Source: Bacteroidales bacterium (GTDB taxonomy: Bacteria; Bacteroidota; Bacteroidia; Bacteroidales; JAOZMU01). From it: a stretch of DNA of 17,136 nucleotides. A program made the position numbers and the translations under genes. This document shows positions 15,810 through 17,136 of this stretch, piece after piece. Under the pieces are notes generated by a model. It worked only from the letters and a program-made list of their open reading frames with translations, ran no database searches and had not been told where the DNA came from. Location of the stretch: positions 1 to 17,136 of the forward strand of contig JAOZMU010000015.1 in NCBI GenBank assembly GCA_029934165.1, read 5' to 3'. The stretch's first letter is position 1; every line of letters begins with the position of its first letter.

Positions 15810-15856
15810 TAGTTAGGAATTTTAATGGCTTACTTTATTAAATTCATTTTACTAAG
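15810..15856. repeat. 47-bp direct repeat, copy 2
   Basis: This copy is identical over all 47 bases to positions 1-47, about 15.8 kb away. It lies in the gap between the GT2 gene and the convergent 330-residue protein gene. The bases to its left include AT-rich direct repeats (ATTAATAATTAATAATT, about 15771-15787). Function unknown. Confidence 0.9.
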
Positions 15857-15877
15857 CTGAAAATCAACAAATTGCAA

Positions 15878-15902
15878 TTTCAACAAAAACCGTTATAATC
15901 AG
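15878..15902. repeat. 25-bp secondary repeat box, copy 2
   Basis: It matches 154-178 at 23 of 25 positions and lies 21 bp after the 47-bp repeat, against 106 bp at the first site. This suggests one composite intergenic repeat from whose middle about 85 bp has been gained or lost. Confidence 0.65.
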
Positions 15903-15905
15903 CGA

Positions 15906-15943
15906 AAATAAAATATTCTGACGTATTAAAGAATATTTTATTT
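15906..15943. terminator. AT-rich palindrome, possible bidirectional terminator
   Basis: AAATAAAATATTC at 15906-15918 is a perfect 13-bp inverted match to 15931-15943, with a 12-nt loop. It lies 20 bp beyond the stop of the minus-strand gene at 15963, and about 225 bp beyond the plus-strand GT2 stop. The stem has almost no G or C, so it is a weak terminator at best; an operator or a repeat-associated fold is possible. Confidence 0.4.
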
Positions 15944-15962
15944 ACTGATAAGTGCAGGACAT

Positions 15963-16955
15963 TTAGTTTCTTTGTTTGATAATTCTGATAAAATTAGTTT
16001 CCTGTTTGTCGAGTTGTTTTATGATTTTTTTATAAGAACCTTGAGTAATATATTTCATCTCCTTCAAGTAGGTATAAAAATATATTATTGCTGTCGGACA
16101 ATACGGAAAACTTTCTGGTTCAACAATAGCCTTTCTAATGACATGACTTTCAAAGAACTCGGAGAAATTTTTGAAAGTAGCGGTTTTCATAACAATTCTT
16201 GTAGAATGCTCATATCTATATACAAAATTCATATATATAGATACAAAAAAACCAAAAACTTCTACCGGAAATCTACCTTCTGCTCCTTTTTTAACCAACC
16301 ATTTCTTATACTGATTTATGCAGTTATCTTCTAAATCTAAGTAAAATTCTTCCCATTCATCGTATTCAGTTTCGGTTTTAATGTAGGTATCCATCTGTTT
16401 GAGGTCTTTAATAATCTTCAAATCCTGAGCATCGGCAGGAACTTCAGCAGTATTTAAGCCTTTTTTTTTGTAATCAACCTTTTTGATAACAACATCTTTT
16501 TCAACACGCATAAAGAGCATATTCATTTTAATTTTGGGCTGAATTTCTGCCGGAAGTAAATATAATCGGCGTTCGCTCATTTCGTCTAAAAACTGCTCTG
16601 CTTTCTTATTCTTTAAGTTTAGAGTGCTACTAATAAATTTTATCACATCTTGTTTTTTCGATACATTGCCATTTTCAACTTCTATTAGATAATTCCATAT
16701 TTCCATTGTCATTTTCATGGCGACATTCATATCATCATAAAATTTTGCGCAAAGCTCTATAATTGGTTTTCCGAATTCCATAATTGCGGCAGCAATATTA
16801 ACGGATTTAAATCCGTCTGGCACGTCGACAACCTCAGAAGATTTGTCAAATATATTGCTGAAATTTAGAGGCGAATTGATTTGTTGTTTGATTGCATCGA
16901 GGTTTGGCAAAGGACTTTTTTCTCTCTTGCTTTTTCCTGGTCGTCTTTTTTCCAT
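15963..16955 (-). CDS. Hypothetical protein, 330 residues
   Basis: I do not recognise this protein. It has a strongly basic, disordered-looking N-terminus (about 1-20, rich in Lys and Arg) and a linker to about residue 45. The rest is mostly helical, mixed-charge sequence with no signal peptide or convincing membrane segment. A Lys-rich, charged middle (about 155-200) separates two helical parts. The C-terminal part is rich in Tyr and Phe and contains CPTAIIYFYTYLKEMKYITQ near the end. It is probably soluble and cytoplasmic, and the basic tail could contact nucleic acid. It ends 20 bp before an AT-rich palindrome. Its upstream region (16956-17136) has two small inverted repeats but no clear TAnnTTTG box. 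The long intact frame and ordinary composition support a real gene. Confidence 0.7.
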   Translation of the reverse strand: MEKRRPGKSKREKSPLPNLDAIKQQINSPLNFSNIFDKSSEVVDVPDGFKSVNIAAAIMEFGKPIIELCAKFYDDMNVAMKMTMEIWNYLIEVENGNVSKKQDVIKFISSTLNLKNKKAEQFLDEMSERRLYLLPAEIQPKIKMNMLFMRVEKDVVIKKVDYKKKGLNTAEVPADAQDLKIIKDLKQMDTYIKTETEYDEWEEFYLDLEDNCINQYKKWLVKKGAEGRFPVEVFGFFVSIYMNFVYRYEHSTRIVMKTATFKNFSEFFESHVIRKAIVEPESFPYCPTAIIYFYTYLKEMKYITQGSYKKIIKQLDKQETNFIRIIKQRN

Positions 16956-16998
16956 GTGTTTATGTTTTATGCAGTTAAATAATAAGTAAAGTCTAAGC

Positions 16999-17034
16999 CT
17001 GATAGTGTTTATTTTGTAATGTTTTGACTATCAG
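16999..17034. repeat. 8-bp inverted repeat upstream of the hypothetical gene
   Basis: CTGATAGT (16999-17006) and ACTATCAG (17027-17034) are exact inverted copies separated by 20 bp, centred about 60 bp upstream of the start at 16955. The spacing would suit a two-site operator or a small stem-loop. Eight bases are not strong evidence by themselves. Confidence 0.3.
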
Positions 17035-17082
17035 AATTTCCCGCAACTTTTATGTTTGTAAGAATTGTTTAATCTTATAGAA

Positions 17083-17095
17083 AGGTCTAAGACCT
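17083..17095. terminator. Small hairpin followed by a T-run
   Basis: AGGTC, loop TAA, GACCT (17083-17095) is followed by ATTTTTTAT. This is the layout of a short intrinsic terminator on the plus strand. No plus-strand gene ends nearby within the window, and the stem is only 5 bp, so the call is weak. Confidence 0.25.
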
Positions 17096-17136
17096 ATTTT
17101 TTATGAAACGTTTAAGCTGTGAATTAACAACTTAGT

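Noticed and set aside
16999..17034. The ACTATCAG-type inverted repeat as another copy of the MITE-like element
   Set aside because: It shares only the short GATAGT/ACTATC core with the element ends; the rest of the 28-bp ends and the AAAT duplication are absent.
1..17136. tRNA, rRNA, integrase or phage structural genes marking a genomic island
   Set aside because: None seen on either strand. The only mobile-element signal is the small MITE-like insertion, so the island boundaries remain inference.

Overview
The window reads as a low-GC chromosomal segment of a Bacteroidota bacterium, probably Bacteroidales-like. The support is an ftsX gene without ftsE beside it, a hemerythrin-like/LuxR gene pair, TAnnTTTG-type promoter boxes, and glycosyltransferases and a flippase of the kind found in Bacteroidota surface-polysaccharide loci. 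This placement is inference from gene content and style, not from a marker gene. Nearly everything is on the minus strand, so transcription runs from high to low coordinates; only one glycosyltransferase (14929-15681) is on the plus strand.

Layout from low to high coordinates: a copy of a 47-bp direct repeat and a hairpin (1-178); a rhomboid protease (264-881); a LuxR-type regulator overlapping a hemerythrin-like di-iron protein (969-2353); hflX (2357-3568); ftsX (3584-4441); a 156-bp MITE-like element with 28-bp inverted ends and an AAAT target duplication (4515-4670), which cuts off a small AAA ATPase gene (pseudogene 4650-4853); two GT4 glycosyltransferases overlapping by 4 bp (4885-7400); a methyltransferase-like remnant lacking its SAM-binding core (7438-7824); a stand-alone TOPRIM protein (7827-8495); a 1562-residue protein joining a UvrD-like helicase, TPR-like repeats and an OLD/SMC-like ATPase (8495-13183); a polysaccharide flippase (13210-14733); a divergent GT2 glycosyltransferase with an abnormal start (14929-15681); an intergenic region with the second 47-bp repeat and an AT-rich hairpin (15682-15962); and an unrecognised 330-residue protein (15963-16955).

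The main discovery candidate is the pair at 7827-13183. Gabija encodes an OLD-like ATPase fused to TOPRIM (GajA) plus a separate UvrD-like helicase (GajB). PARIS encodes an ATPase plus a separate TOPRIM protein. Here the helicase and the ATPase are one polypeptide and the TOPRIM protein is separate, translated from a TAATG stop/start overlap. The same three activities are therefore present with different domain boundaries. I infer an anti-phage or other nucleic-acid-triggered defence module. It lies in the same direction inside a surface-polysaccharide cluster and is more AT-rich by eye than the glycosyltransferases beside it, which fits horizontal acquisition.

The flippase, the GT4 pair and the GT2 would build and export a cell-surface glycan. 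Three genes around the module look damaged: the methyltransferase remnant, the MITE-broken ATPase and the GT2 start. This points to a locus in flux. The low-coordinate part (ftsX, hflX, hemerythrin/LuxR, rhomboid) looks like ordinary core genome.
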